Shown piece after piece: positions 8,023 to 16,668 of a DNA stretch of 34,211 nucleotides. A program made the position numbers and the translations under genes. This stretch comes from Alphaproteobacteria bacterium. GTDB taxonomy: Bacteria > Pseudomonadota > Alphaproteobacteria > Rhodobacterales > Rhodobacteraceae. The DNA lies in the NCBI GenBank assembly GCA_024280735.1, contig JAJRPO010000056.1:1-34211 (forward strand), in the 5' to 3' direction. The notes under the pieces are model-generated. The model was not told the DNA's origin and did no database searches. It was given only the letters and a program-made list of their open reading frames with translations. How positions within the stretch are numbered: the stretch's first letter is position 1; every line of letters starts with the position of its first letter.

Positions 8023-10098
8023 TCAGCGCCACAAATAGGCATAGCTGGCAAACAGCCCCTGTGCTTTGGCCAACAGGCGGACAGAGCGGCCGGAACCGCG
8101 CCCCAAGCTGCCTGTTGCAAGGCGTTCCAATACGGTTTCGACCGCGCAAGGGCTGCCGGTTACAGGATCCCAATAGCGCGGGTATCCGATCAGCGTTGCG
8201 TGGATCAGGGCGGCAAGGGTTGGGCGCGCTTGGCGGCGGGGGGGCGTTGGGCCTTCGTCTTGGGTCAGCCCCCAGCCCGCATAGAAAGGCGCACCGAAAC
8301 AGATCACTTTCTTGCCGCGCAACAGGGCCTCGAATCCAGTGAGCGAGGTCATCGTGCTGACGATATCCACCTTGTCCAGCAGCGCCGATATATCTGCATC
8401 CAACATGACAGTATCCGCCAATTCACCGGCATTAATTTTACCTTTGCGCAGGCCTTTCTGCACATCGGGGTGGGGCTTGTAGATCAGGTAATCATTCGGA
8501 AACAGCGCCCGCGTTCGGTGGATTAGGTCAAGGTTTGTTGTGACTTTATCCGCCCCCTTCAGGATCGAGGCATCATCTTCGACTTGCCCCGGGACCAGAA
8601 TGATTTTCTGGCCGGACTTGGCAGTAATTTCCGGCAGGTCACCGCCAAGATTGTACTTTGACAGACCCGCCTTAACGATATTTTGGCGCAAATTCTCTGC
8701 CCGTTGCAGTTCATACTCCGGCAAGCAAACCGCCGCTGTTATCACCCTTTCCAAACGGCTCTCGCGGGTTGGGTCGTAATAAATTCCAAGGTCGTCAAAG
8801 ACCAGCGAAACGGGTTGCACCAACTCCGCCCCTAACCCAGCAGAACGCAGAAAACCATCCTCGACCCGCAGGAGCGGGACATCGGCGGCCTTGGCAGCCG
8901 TGTTCAGCTCTCGGGTTTCTTTGCCAGCCCAAACAGCGACGCTGCCTTTCAGCCGCTTGGCCTCTGCAATGGCCGTAGGTGCGTCTTCAATAAACCGGGG
9001 CGCACCCGCAGGGCCAAACAGGTAGGATTTCAGAAAGCCACGTTTCCACAGGCGCATGGCGTGGCAGATCACCGGCGATTGCGCACCACGCATGGCGTTG
9101 GCTTGTGCAGTCAGGGTTTGCGCTGTTGCTTCAAAGCTGGACCGTCGATCAAAGATCGGATCATACCATGCGCAGTACGTCAGGTAGGTGGCGCTGAATA
9201 ATTGTGCCGCAGTGCGGCGGGCATTCAGTTTGGTTTTTGGGTGACGGTCTGCGGTCAGCCCCCAACCACTATAAAACGCATTGCCGTACACAACCGGCTT
9301 GTGACCCGCAAAAATCGCTTCCATTCCTAATTGCGAGGACACGGTGTAAACCGCCTTAGCCTTGGCAAACAAGTGCCATGGGGACACGGGGTCAACCCAT
9401 AGGGAAGTTTGGCCCACCACATCCCCTGCCCCGAAATAGCCCGCCCGCCTGCCCGCCATGACTTCGGGGTGGGTTTTGATAATGATTGCTGTGTCGGGGT
9501 GGTCCCGCCGTGCATCCGCCAACATCTGCGCAAATGTATCCCCGTCCGCACCACTGCCACTGACCGAGGCGTCATTGTAAGTTTGATCAATCACCAGCAC
9601 AAACCCATCCGGTAAATCCGGTGGGTCCAGCGGGAAATCATTGTATTTCGACAGGTGATTGCGGCGCAGCGTATCAATGCCATTTTCTGCGCGTTGCAAT
9701 TCGTCTGAGTTGGCGCCTCCTGCCTCCAGAATGAGCTGGTGCAGGCAGTTGTCCTGCCCTGTTTCAAAATAGATGCCTAGATCGTCAGCAATCAACGACA
9801 ACCCCGCCGCGCCCTGCCGCCCGGTTTGAACGGAACGCAGAAAACCGTCCTCAAAACTAACCACCCCTGCGCCGCGAAACCGTGCCACGGCAATCCCGCG
9901 TTTGGAAACTGGTTTACGGCCCCAAATGCCGACGCGCTCACTTGCATTCGGCAACCCGATACGGGGCCACCAGCCAAGTGCTGTCATCATCTTATTCAAA
10001 GGCCGGTTCAAAAAACCCAGAGAATAAACAAAAATCCGCGACAAGGGTTGCTCCCCTGCCGCGGATTTAAATGCCGTTTTATTAGGTGGCTTAGCCAC
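8023..10098 (-). CDS. kpsC: Capsule beta-Kdo transferase KpsC
   Basis: KpsC adds beta-Kdo residues to the lipid-anchored linker of group 2-type capsules at the cytoplasmic side of the inner membrane. The 691-residue protein shows the expected tandem duplication. Repeat 1 has SFEDGFLRSV, DDLGIYFE, IIIKTHPEV and YGNAFYSGWGLT; repeat 2, from about residue 370, has RVEDGFLRSAGLG, DDLGIYYDP, LIYKPHPDVQ and FGAPFYAGWGLTQDEG. The start is GTG 10098, which overlaps the end of the preceding export gene by 8 bases (GTGGCTAA), implying translational coupling since no clear ribosome binding site is visible. It is the last gene of the kpsS - wza-like - kpsC operon. Confidence 0.95.
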   Translation of the reverse strand: MAKPPNKTAFKSAAGEQPLSRIFVYSLGFLNRPLNKMMTALGWWPRIGLPNASERVGIWGRKPVSKRGIAVARFRGAGVVSFEDGFLRSVQTGRQGAAGLSLIADDLGIYFETGQDNCLHQLILEAGGANSDELQRAENGIDTLRRNHLSKYNDFPLDPPDLPDGFVLVIDQTYNDASVSGSGADGDTFAQMLADARRDHPDTAIIIKTHPEVMAGRRAGYFGAGDVVGQTSLWVDPVSPWHLFAKAKAVYTVSSQLGMEAIFAGHKPVVYGNAFYSGWGLTADRHPKTKLNARRTAAQLFSATYLTYCAWYDPIFDRRSSFEATAQTLTAQANAMRGAQSPVICHAMRLWKRGFLKSYLFGPAGAPRFIEDAPTAIAEAKRLKGSVAVWAGKETRELNTAAKAADVPLLRVEDGFLRSAGLGAELVQPVSLVFDDLGIYYDPTRESRLERVITAAVCLPEYELQRAENLRQNIVKAGLSKYNLGGDLPEITAKSGQKIILVPGQVEDDASILKGADKVTTNLDLIHRTRALFPNDYLIYKPHPDVQKGLRKGKINAGELADTVMLDADISALLDKVDIVSTMTSLTGFEALLRGKKVICFGAPFYAGWGLTQDEGPTPPRRQARPTLAALIHATLIGYPRYWDPVTGSPCAVETVLERLATGSLGRGSGRSVRLLAKAQGLFASYAYLWR

Positions 10099-11239
10099 CA
10101 GCTGAACTGCTCAGCGTACCGGCAGCCCCCACACTGGAAGTCAAAACAGACAGTGTTTTGGTCCATTGTACATAAGGTGCTTCGGTCACATAAATCGTAT
10201 CACCGTCACGAATTTGAAAGTCACGGCCCAAGAACACGCCGGTCGGCTCGGTCAAATCCAGCACATAAGCGAACCGTTTAGGCGTTTCAAAATCATTGCG
10301 GCCCAACACACGATTGGCATATTCCGCAGTTTCGTCGCGAAAGATAAAGATGCCTGTCGGATCGGCCAACGAGCTGTTCAACCCGCCAAGAAAGGCAATC
10401 GCCTCAATCGCGGACATTGTTGGTTTCGGGAATTCCACCAAAGACTGCGCGCCCGTGGCCCCAAGGGCGGTAAAGCGGCGGGTGTCTTCGGCAATCAAGA
10501 TGCGATCACCTGGACGCAACGCAATATCTTGTTTGTTGTCGTTGTACAGGTCTTCCAACCAAACCGTGCCTTTGTGGCTGCCACGGATCACCGATACACG
10601 GGTGTTTTCTGGCTGACTTGTTACACCGCCAGAGGCCGCAATCATGGTGGACAGGGTGCTGGTAGAGGCCTCGATCGGGAAAACGCCCTGACCGCCTGTG
10701 CCAACAATCGAAACGGTGGAACCGTCGCCTGCCGCGCGCTGCATGATGATTTGCGGCTCTGGTGTTTGCGGTTCCAGCTTGCGGGTTACTATCTTGCGCA
10801 GGCTTTCGGGTGAATTGCCTGCCGCGCGGATACGCCCGACATACGGGATAAAAATGTGGCCGGTCTGATCGACCTGCAATTCCGTCAACGTGGACGGTGC
10901 GCCTGCAATGCCAAACAAGCCATCCTCGACGTTTTCATATACTGTTACCAGCAACGTGTCGCCGGGGCGAATGGTGTCTGCACCAATCTTGCCCGCTTTC
11001 AGGAAACGCTCATCGAAGCCGACATTCCCCGCCGCCGCCGTGGCCTGAACCACGCGATCATTGACGGAAATAATATAGGCGTTGCCCTGCTTTTGGACGC
11101 TACCCGCGAAAATTTCACGTTTATTAGGTCCAACACGCGGCAGTCCACAGGACGACACGGCGAAAGCCAATACGCAAAGAGCCATTAACCCGGCCCTGGG
11201 TTTTAGAAAATTTGACAAGGTTACTGCCCCTTTTGTCAA
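10091..11239 (-). CDS. Polysaccharide export outer-membrane lipoprotein (Wza/KpsD family)
   Basis: Predicted lipoprotein of the capsule export channel. The N-terminus has a basic segment (SNFLKPR), a hydrophobic core (LMALCVLAFAV) and a lipobox VSSC, after which the mature chain starts with Cys. Next comes the poly-export (PES) domain (DTIRPGDTLLVTVYE, GHIFIPYVGRIRAAG) and two SLBB-like segments (around TLSTMIAASGGV and AIEAIAFLGGLN). The C-terminus ends in RDGDTIYVTEAPYVQW and a short Ser/Gly tail. Starts: TTG 11239 with GAGG at 5 bases, TTG 11218 with AAGGGG, or ATG 11185, which would remove the basic signal region; 11239 is used here. Operon partner of kpsS and kpsC; no kpsMTE are in the window. 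Confidence 0.92.
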   Translation of the reverse strand: MTKGAVTLSNFLKPRAGLMALCVLAFAVSSCGLPRVGPNKREIFAGSVQKQGNAYIISVNDRVVQATAAAGNVGFDERFLKAGKIGADTIRPGDTLLVTVYENVEDGLFGIAGAPSTLTELQVDQTGHIFIPYVGRIRAAGNSPESLRKIVTRKLEPQTPEPQIIMQRAAGDGSTVSIVGTGGQGVFPIEASTSTLSTMIAASGGVTSQPENTRVSVIRGSHKGTVWLEDLYNDNKQDIALRPGDRILIAEDTRRFTALGATGAQSLVEFPKPTMSAIEAIAFLGGLNSSLADPTGIFIFRDETAEYANRVLGRNDFETPKRFAYVLDLTEPTGVFLGRDFQIRDGDTIYVTEAPYVQWTKTLSVLTSSVGAAGTLSSSAGG

Positions 11240-11341
11240 AACTGCCTCGGTTTATTGCCATCCCCTAGATTTAGGTGAACGGATTTTTTCTTTTACCCTA
11301 CAGAATGTCACAGGAATATCAAAGGGTTTTGCCACAGTAGT

Positions 11342-12643
11342 TTATTTCACAACCTGTAACTGTTGCATAGGTGCCGCGTTGTTATGCGCCAGCAAGTCGT
11401 AGGGGTCATGGTCAGACAGCACCATATCCACCACTTGGCGCACCAACCGCACCCGCCCCTTGCGCGAGTAAAACCCGCCGGTGATTTGCGAGGTCATCAA
11501 CAAATATTGGCGGTAATCGCGATAGGCAGACAGGTCGGGTTTCTTGGGGTTGGCCAAAAAATCATTCAACGACTGGGGGGATGTGAATTCCGGCTTGCAG
11601 AAAACCCCCGCCCCCAGCGCCTTGACCGGCAACCCCCGCCACAGCGCCTGTTGGGCGGCGGTGGAATTAATAGTGATAACAGAACGGGCGTAATCCAGCA
11701 GTTCCGCCAGTTTGCCACCGCGCACGAAATGCACCCGCCCCGTGACGCCATATTGTTCGGCCAATTCTGCCGTTACCTCGGATAATGGTTGGCGGTCATC
11801 CTCTAGCGGATGGGATTTGAACACCAGATGGTGATGATGCGGTGCGTTTTTGGCAAATGCAGCCACGCAAACCTTCATAAAATCCGGCATGTTGGTGAAA
11901 TTGGAATGGCTGCGGATCGAGGCGTCATGGCTGAGTTGCAGCAGCGCCAGATGATAGACAAAGCCGTTGCGCTTGATCCGTCGCGTGGCCCGCCAACGCT
12001 TAAAGGCATGGGTCGGGCGCGACAGCAAGCGTTTCAGATGCAGCCAGAATTCATGGCTGACAGGGCTGTCGCGGTGGGATTTGTAGTTCTTGAAGCGATA
12101 ATTGCGAAACAGGATGTGCCAATGATAAACCGCCCCCAGCAGAATGTGCTGGCGCATATCCCCCCAGCGGGCCGGGGCCTCTGGCTGGTCGTTGTCAACA
12201 AATTGCAACGCGTTGCGCATGGTTTCAACCGACATATCCATCAGGCGGGAATGGCCGTTCACGCCGCCGCGCTCATAAGTTACCCAATAGGGGCGCAGAT
12301 AGCCCTCTTCAAAGCAATGGATGCGAATGCCCAAAGCCTCTGCCGCCGCAATGGCAGATTTATGGATTGGGCGCGTGTCGCCGTAGATCACCATATCCGT
12401 AATGCCATCCGCCAAATAACTGTGGATATAGGCATCCCAAGTATCCAGCGGGTCGGTAAACTCAACAAAGCTTTTGCGATTGCGCCAGAAAAACCGATCG
12501 CCCTCGTTAAAGCCGATTTTAGTAACTTTGGCGCCGGAATCGCCGATCGCCTTGGACAGCTCATAAAAGAACGGCCCATGCGGCCCCTGTAAAAACAGGA
12601 ACGACTTTTGGCTTATGTCCGTGTGGCTTGGCACACCCATCAT
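11342..12643 (-). CDS. kpsS: Capsule beta-Kdo transferase KpsS
   Basis: KpsS starts the poly-Kdo linker on phosphatidylglycerol during capsule assembly; KpsC then extends it. The 433-residue protein has the family opening FLFLQGPHGPFFYELSKAIG, then VIYGDTRPIHKSAIAAA and HCFEEGYLRPYWVTYERGGVN. The C-terminal half has VFKSHPLEDDRQPL and TINSTAAQQALWRGLPVKALG, typical of the capsule polysaccharide biosynthesis domain. ATG 12643 is preceded by AGAGGG; a second ATG follows immediately. First gene of the capsule operon, transcribed divergently from ribE across 176 bases. A 102-base gap separates it from the lipoprotein gene. Confidence 0.94.
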   Translation of the reverse strand: MMGVPSHTDISQKSFLFLQGPHGPFFYELSKAIGDSGAKVTKIGFNEGDRFFWRNRKSFVEFTDPLDTWDAYIHSYLADGITDMVIYGDTRPIHKSAIAAAEALGIRIHCFEEGYLRPYWVTYERGGVNGHSRLMDMSVETMRNALQFVDNDQPEAPARWGDMRQHILLGAVYHWHILFRNYRFKNYKSHRDSPVSHEFWLHLKRLLSRPTHAFKRWRATRRIKRNGFVYHLALLQLSHDASIRSHSNFTNMPDFMKVCVAAFAKNAPHHHHLVFKSHPLEDDRQPLSEVTAELAEQYGVTGRVHFVRGGKLAELLDYARSVITINSTAAQQALWRGLPVKALGAGVFCKPEFTSPQSLNDFLANPKKPDLSAYRDYRQYLLMTSQITGGFYSRKGRVRLVRQVVDMVLSDHDPYDLLAHNNAAPMQQLQVVK

Positions 12644-12819
12644 ATTGACCCTCTGGTCTTAACTCGTGCCCCTACAACACGGTTGCGAGACTTTTACACA
12701 CATACCTGATACATCACCACAAGAATAAAGGCGGCATTTAGCCCTTTTGCGATAGTTAGCCTTGCTGATTTTGCGCACAAAGGCTAGTTGCTGAACCGTA
12801 ATTAGACGGGTGAGGATCG
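12644..12819. promoter_or_regulatory. Divergent intergenic region, kpsS / ribE
   Basis: This 176-base region must carry the promoters of both the capsule operon and the rib-nusB operon. I looked for an FMN riboswitch (RFN element) before ribE and saw none of its conserved blocks. The ribE ribosome binding site is the GTGAGGA segment just before ATG 12820. No convincing operator dyad was seen. Confidence 0.5.
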
Positions 12820-13425
12820 ATGTTTACGGGTATAATCACAGATGTTGGCAAAGTTGAGGCACTGGAGCAGCGCGGCGATTTACGTGCCCGGATTGCAACA
12901 GCTTATGATTCGGCGACAATTGACTTGGGCGCATCCATCGCGTGCAGCGGCGTTTGCCTGACGGTTGTGGATTGTGGGTTGGACGGTAATCAGCATTGGT
13001 TCGACGTGGAAATCTCGGCCGAGTCTGTGTCAAAGACCAACATTGGCGATTGGGTCGTTGGCCAGCCGATCAATTTGGAACGCGCGCTTTGCTTGGGTGA
13101 CGAGCTGGGCGGGCATATTGTTTCGGGTCATGTAGACGGGCTGGCCGTTGTGGTTGCGCTGCGCGACGAGGGCGACAGTACGCGGGTGACGTTTGAGGCC
13201 CCCAAAGAGCTGGCGAAATTCATCGCCCCCAAAGGATCGGTTTCGCTGAACGGCACCTCTTTGACGGTGAACGAGGTTGACGGCTGCCGTTTCGGGGTGA
13301 ATTTCATCTCGCACACCAAGGATAATACGGTCTGGGGCAAGGTGGCGTTAGGCGACCGGATCAATCTGGAAATAGACACGCTGGCGCGCTATGTGGCGCG
13401 GCTGGCGGAAATGCAAGGAACCTAA
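12820..13425 (+). CDS. ribE: Riboflavin synthase (alpha chain)
   Basis: Dismutates two 6,7-dimethyl-8-ribityllumazine molecules to riboflavin plus the pyrimidinedione, the last step of riboflavin synthesis. The 201 residues show the internal two-fold repeat of lumazine-binding domains: MFTGIITDVGKVEAL with CSGVCLTV in the N half, and LGGHIVSGHVDG with SLNGTSLTVNEV and GVNFISHT in the C half. First gene of the operon, 3 bases before ribB. In many relatives ribD lies directly upstream; here the neighbour is the divergent capsule operon, so ribD must be elsewhere. Confidence 0.97.
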   Translation: MFTGIITDVGKVEALEQRGDLRARIATAYDSATIDLGASIACSGVCLTVVDCGLDGNQHWFDVEISAESVSKTNIGDWVVGQPINLERALCLGDELGGHIVSGHVDGLAVVVALRDEGDSTRVTFEAPKELAKFIAPKGSVSLNGTSLTVNEVDGCRFGVNFISHTKDNTVWGKVALGDRINLEIDTLARYVARLAEMQGT

Positions 13426-13428
13426 ATC

Positions 13429-14499
13429 ATGGCAGTAATTTCCAGCATTGAGGAGATCATCGAGGACGCGCGCAACGGGCGTATGTTCGTTCTGGTGGAC
13501 CATGAGGACCGCGAGAACGAGGGTGATCTGGTGATCCCCGCGCAGATGGCCACACCAGAGGCGGTGAATTTTATGGCCACCCACGGGCGTGGGTTGATTT
13601 GCCTGACCCTGACCAATGAACAGACAGATAAGCTGAGCGTGCCAATGATGGCCAGCAGCAACTCCTCGCGCCATGAAACCCCGTTCACGGTGTCGATTGA
13701 GGCCCGCGAGGGTGTGACCACCGGCATTTCGGCGCATGACCGCGCCCATACGGTTTCTGTGGCGATTAACCCGCAGATGATGCCCGATGAAATCGCCACG
13801 CCAGGCCATGTGTTCCCGCTGCGCGCCCGCGATGGCGGCGTGCTGGTACGTGCCGGCCATACCGAGGCCGCGGTGGATATTTCGCGGCTTGCGGGGCTGA
13901 ACCCGTCTGGTGTGATCTGCGAGATTATGAACGACGACGGCACCATGGCGCGGCTGCCGGACCTGATGGAATTTGCTGATAAACACAGCCTGAAGATTGG
14001 CACAATTTCCGATTTGATTGCCTACCGCCTGCGTTATGACAATCTGGTACGCGAAACCAGCGACCGGATGGTGACATCTGTGCATGGCGGCGATTGGCAT
14101 TTGCGGGTGTTTACCGATGAGACCGAGGGCACCGAGCATGTGGTGATGACCAAAGGCGATATCACCACGCCGGAGCCGGTTTTGGTACGCACCCACGCGC
14201 TGGACACGCTTGAGGACGTACTGGGAATAGGCGAAGTGAACAAGCTGCCCCAAGCCATGGCGCGTATCGCTGAGGAGGGTCGCGGCGCGGTGGTGTTGTT
14301 TCGCGATATTGGCGCGCAACTGGATTACGGCGATGCAAATCCCGAAACCCTGCGTCAAACAGGGCTGGGGTCGCAAATCTTGTCTACCCTTGGCCTGCAC
14401 AAAATCACCTTGCTGACTGACAGTCCGATGCCACGGGTTATCGGCCTTGACGCTTACGGCCTTGAAATCGTGGGCACGGCGCCCCTGACAAAGGAATAG
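13429..14499 (+). CDS. ribB: 3,4-dihydroxy-2-butanone-4-phosphate synthase with degenerate GTP cyclohydrolase II domain (RibBX type)
   Basis: The N-terminal about 205 residues are an intact DHBP synthase, making the four-carbon precursor of lumazine from ribulose 5-phosphate. They show VDHEDRENEGDLVIPA, HGRGLICLTLT, GISAHDRAHTV and HTEAAVDISRLAGLNPSGV. The C-terminal 150 residues align in layout with GTP cyclohydrolase II, but the zinc-binding cysteine block (in functional enzymes Cys followed by a CDCG-type motif) is replaced by VRTHALDTLEDVLGIGEVNK, with no cysteine. The protein is therefore most likely a DHBP synthase with a non-catalytic RibA-like domain, the RibBX arrangement known in proteobacteria. 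A separate RibA must exist elsewhere. Lies 3 bases after ribE and 3 before ribH. Confidence 0.93.
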   Translation: MAVISSIEEIIEDARNGRMFVLVDHEDRENEGDLVIPAQMATPEAVNFMATHGRGLICLTLTNEQTDKLSVPMMASSNSSRHETPFTVSIEAREGVTTGISAHDRAHTVSVAINPQMMPDEIATPGHVFPLRARDGGVLVRAGHTEAAVDISRLAGLNPSGVICEIMNDDGTMARLPDLMEFADKHSLKIGTISDLIAYRLRYDNLVRETSDRMVTSVHGGDWHLRVFTDETEGTEHVVMTKGDITTPEPVLVRTHALDTLEDVLGIGEVNKLPQAMARIAEEGRGAVVLFRDIGAQLDYGDANPETLRQTGLGSQILSTLGLHKITLLTDSPMPRVIGLDAYGLEIVGTAPLTKE

Positions 14500-14502
14500 A
14501 TC

Positions 14503-15051
14503 ATGGCTGCAAATGAATCCCACTACGTTCTGCCCGCGCCTGTGTTTACGGACGCCCCCCCAAACCTGCTGATCGTTATTTCGCCCTATTACAAAGACAT
14601 CGCCGACAACTTGCTGGCAGGTGCCCGCGCCGCAATCAAAAAGGCAGGGGCAACCTGTGACGTGGCAGAGGTGCCCGGTGCCTTGGAAATTCCGACGGCC
14701 ATTCGATTGGCGGGGAACTCGGATAAATACGATGGCTATGTGGCGCTTGGCTGCATCATTCGTGGCGAAACCACCCATTATGACACGGTCTGCAACGACA
14801 GCTCACGCGGGTTAACCCTGTTGGGGCTGAGTGGTTATTGCATCGGCAACGGCATTCTGACGGTAGAAAACCGCCCCCAAGCCGAGGTGCGCGCGGCTGA
14901 ACAGAACAAAGGTGGCGGCGCGGCAGAGGCAGCACTGCACCTGATTGCCTTGACGCGCAGATTTAACAAGCCTACAGGGGGCATCGGTTTCAAACCGATC
15001 TCTGAAAATATCATCATCGCCAGCGGTGACAAAGGAACTAGAAACGCATGA
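14503..15051 (+). CDS. ribH: 6,7-dimethyl-8-ribityllumazine synthase
   Basis: Condenses the RibB product with 5-amino-6-ribitylamino-uracil to form lumazine, which RibE converts to riboflavin. Motifs: LLIVISPYYKDIADNLLAGA at the N-terminus, EVPGALEIPTAI, the active-site loop GCIIRGETTHYD, and GNGILTVENRPQA. At 182 residues it is longer than the usual about 155, with an N-terminal leader of about 20 residues and a C-terminal tail (GGIGFKPISENIII), a form common in Rhodobacterales. Its stop overlaps the nusB start by four bases (ATGA). Confidence 0.97.
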   Translation: MAANESHYVLPAPVFTDAPPNLLIVISPYYKDIADNLLAGARAAIKKAGATCDVAEVPGALEIPTAIRLAGNSDKYDGYVALGCIIRGETTHYDTVCNDSSRGLTLLGLSGYCIGNGILTVENRPQAEVRAAEQNKGGGAAEAALHLIALTRRFNKPTGGIGFKPISENIIIASGDKGTRNA

Positions 15052-15509
15052 CCGTCCCTACTTCGCGTCAAAAGAAATCTGCCGCACGGTTTTATGCTGT
15101 GCAGGCGCTGTTCCAGATGGAATCAACCGGCACCCCTTGGGACAAGGTGCGCGACGAGTTTGTCGAGCACCGTTTCGGGGCCGAGATGGGCGGCGTTACC
15201 TGGGTCGATGGCAACATCAACCTGTTTGAAACGCTGCTGGAAACCGTGGTGGAACAGCAGGCCAAGATTGACCAGTTGACCGACCGCGCACTGGTGGCGA
15301 AATGGCCCATCGCCAAGATCGACCCGACAATTCGCGCAGTTTTTCGCGCGGCCGGTGGTGAATTTGTGCTGGATAAAACCCCGCCCAAAGTGGTGATTAA
15401 CGAATTTGTTGACGTCGCCAAGTCGTTTTTTCCAGCAGGTCGCGAAGCCAAGTTTGTGAATGCCGTACTGGATCACATGGCGCGGGAAATCAAACCTGAA
15501 GCATTCTAG
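15048..15509 (+). CDS. nusB: Transcription antitermination factor NusB
   Basis: All-helical RNA-binding protein that, with NusE (S10), binds boxA RNA and supports antitermination of rRNA operons. The 153 residues have the family N-terminus ([20 protein letters not shown]), the central [23 protein letters not shown] segment split by the conserved Asp-Pro, and the C-terminal [16 protein letters not shown] with [13 protein letters not shown]. The ATGA overlap with ribH implies coupled translation. The ribH-nusB order is a widespread bacterial arrangement. Confidence 0.96.
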   Translation: MTVPTSRQKKSAARFYAVQALFQMESTGTPWDKVRDEFVEHRFGAEMGGVTWVDGNINLFETLLETVVEQQAKIDQLTDRALVAKWPIAKIDPTIRAVFRAAGGEFVLDKTPPKVVINEFVDVAKSFFPAGREAKFVNAVLDHMAREIKPEAF

Positions 15510-15511
15510 CT

Positions 15512-16534
15512 GTGGCGGGGCCAGATCATCCTGGCCCCCTGCACGGCATTTCCGTGATTGAGGTTTCCGGCCTCGGCCCCACACCTTTTGCCGCCATGCT
15601 ATTGGCGGATATGGGCGCGGATGTCGTGCGTATCGAGCGGCCAAATGCCAAGGCGTTACTGCCGCAAAAACCCGACTTCCTGAATCGGGGGCGCCCGGTG
15701 GTCACGATTGATTTGAAATCCGAAACCGGTGTTTCTGCCGCAATCGAGCTGATCAAAAATGCCGATTTGTTAATAGAGGGCCTACGCCCCGGCGTGATGG
15801 AGCGCCTCGGCTTGGGGCCGGATACCGCCCTTAAAGCAAACCCCAAACTGGTTTACGGACGGATGACTGGCTGGGGACAAGACGGCCCTTTGGCGCAAAC
15901 GGCGGGGCACGATATTAATTACATCGCCATCACCGGCGCATTGCACGCGATTGGCACCATAGACACCCCTGTTGCGCCGCTCAACCTGCTGGGGGACTTT
16001 GGTGGTGGATCGCTTTATCTGGTGAACGGCCTGCTCGCTGCCCTGTTAAGCGCGGCGCGCAGCGGCCAGGGACAAGTGGTTGACTGTGCCATTGTTGATG
16101 GCACTGCCAGCCTGATGACAATGACCTATTCGCTGGCGAATTCCGGCTTGTGGCAGGATAAGCGACAGGCAAACCTGTTGGATGGGGGCGCACCTTTTTA
16201 CGGGGTATACCGTTGCGCCGATGACAAGTTTCTGGCTGTGGGGGCGATTGAGCCACAGTTTTACGCCGCCCTGTTGCGCGGGTTGAAACTGGAAACACCC
16301 CCCCTGCCCGCCCAGTTGGATCAACCGCGCTGGCCTGAATTGCGCGCAGCCCTTGAACAACGCATTGCGCAGAAATCCCGTGATAACTGGGCCGCGGTTT
16401 TTGACGGCACCGACGCTTGCGTAGCCCCCGTTTTAACCCTGGCAGAAGCCCGCATTTATCCGGCTAACGTGGCCCGCAACGTTTTTGATCCGGCCACAGG
16501 GGAACCTTGCAAAGCACCGAGATTTACCCGCTGA
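15512..16534 (+). CDS. CaiB/BaiF family protein, alpha-methylacyl-CoA racemase type
   Basis: Family III CoA-transferase fold; the details point to the racemase branch that epimerises 2-methyl-branched acyl-CoAs. The racemase pair is present: His133 in [12 protein letters not shown] and Asp162 in LLGDFGGGS. Other signatures are [44 protein letters not shown] and [13 protein letters not shown]. The start is GTG 15512, only 2 bases after the nusB stop, with a weak ribosome binding site. At 340 residues it ends right after KAPRFTR, about 20-30 residues shorter than usual. A shifted frame after this point reads [11 protein letters not shown] before a stop, so a small 3' frameshift or natural shortening is possible. 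Confidence 0.88.
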   Translation: MAGPDHPGPLHGISVIEVSGLGPTPFAAMLLADMGADVVRIERPNAKALLPQKPDFLNRGRPVVTIDLKSETGVSAAIELIKNADLLIEGLRPGVMERLGLGPDTALKANPKLVYGRMTGWGQDGPLAQTAGHDINYIAITGALHAIGTIDTPVAPLNLLGDFGGGSLYLVNGLLAALLSAARSGQGQVVDCAIVDGTASLMTMTYSLANSGLWQDKRQANLLDGGAPFYGVYRCADDKFLAVGAIEPQFYAALLRGLKLETPPLPAQLDQPRWPELRAALEQRIAQKSRDNWAAVFDGTDACVAPVLTLAEARIYPANVARNVFDPATGEPCKAPRFTR

Positions 16535-16668
16535 CACACCAAATGCCGCCAGTGCCCCAGCGTAACTTGACGTGACACTTGACAGTTAACGAAAGTTTTA
16601 GTTCGCTTGCTCCATTCATGGTTGTATCACATTCGATTGCAGCCTTTGACAATTTTGGGGAGAACAAC

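Noticed and set aside
11810-12592. 260-residue plus-strand frame opposite kpsS
   Set aside because: No recognisable domain, and it lies entirely within a well-supported KpsS gene; a composition shadow.
12644-12819. FMN riboswitch before ribE
   Set aside because: None of the conserved RFN blocks is recognisable and the region is shared with a divergent operon.
13348-14778. 476-residue minus-strand frame opposite ribB and ribH
   Set aside because: Spans two certain genes in the antisense direction and has a His/Gln/Arg-rich shadow composition.
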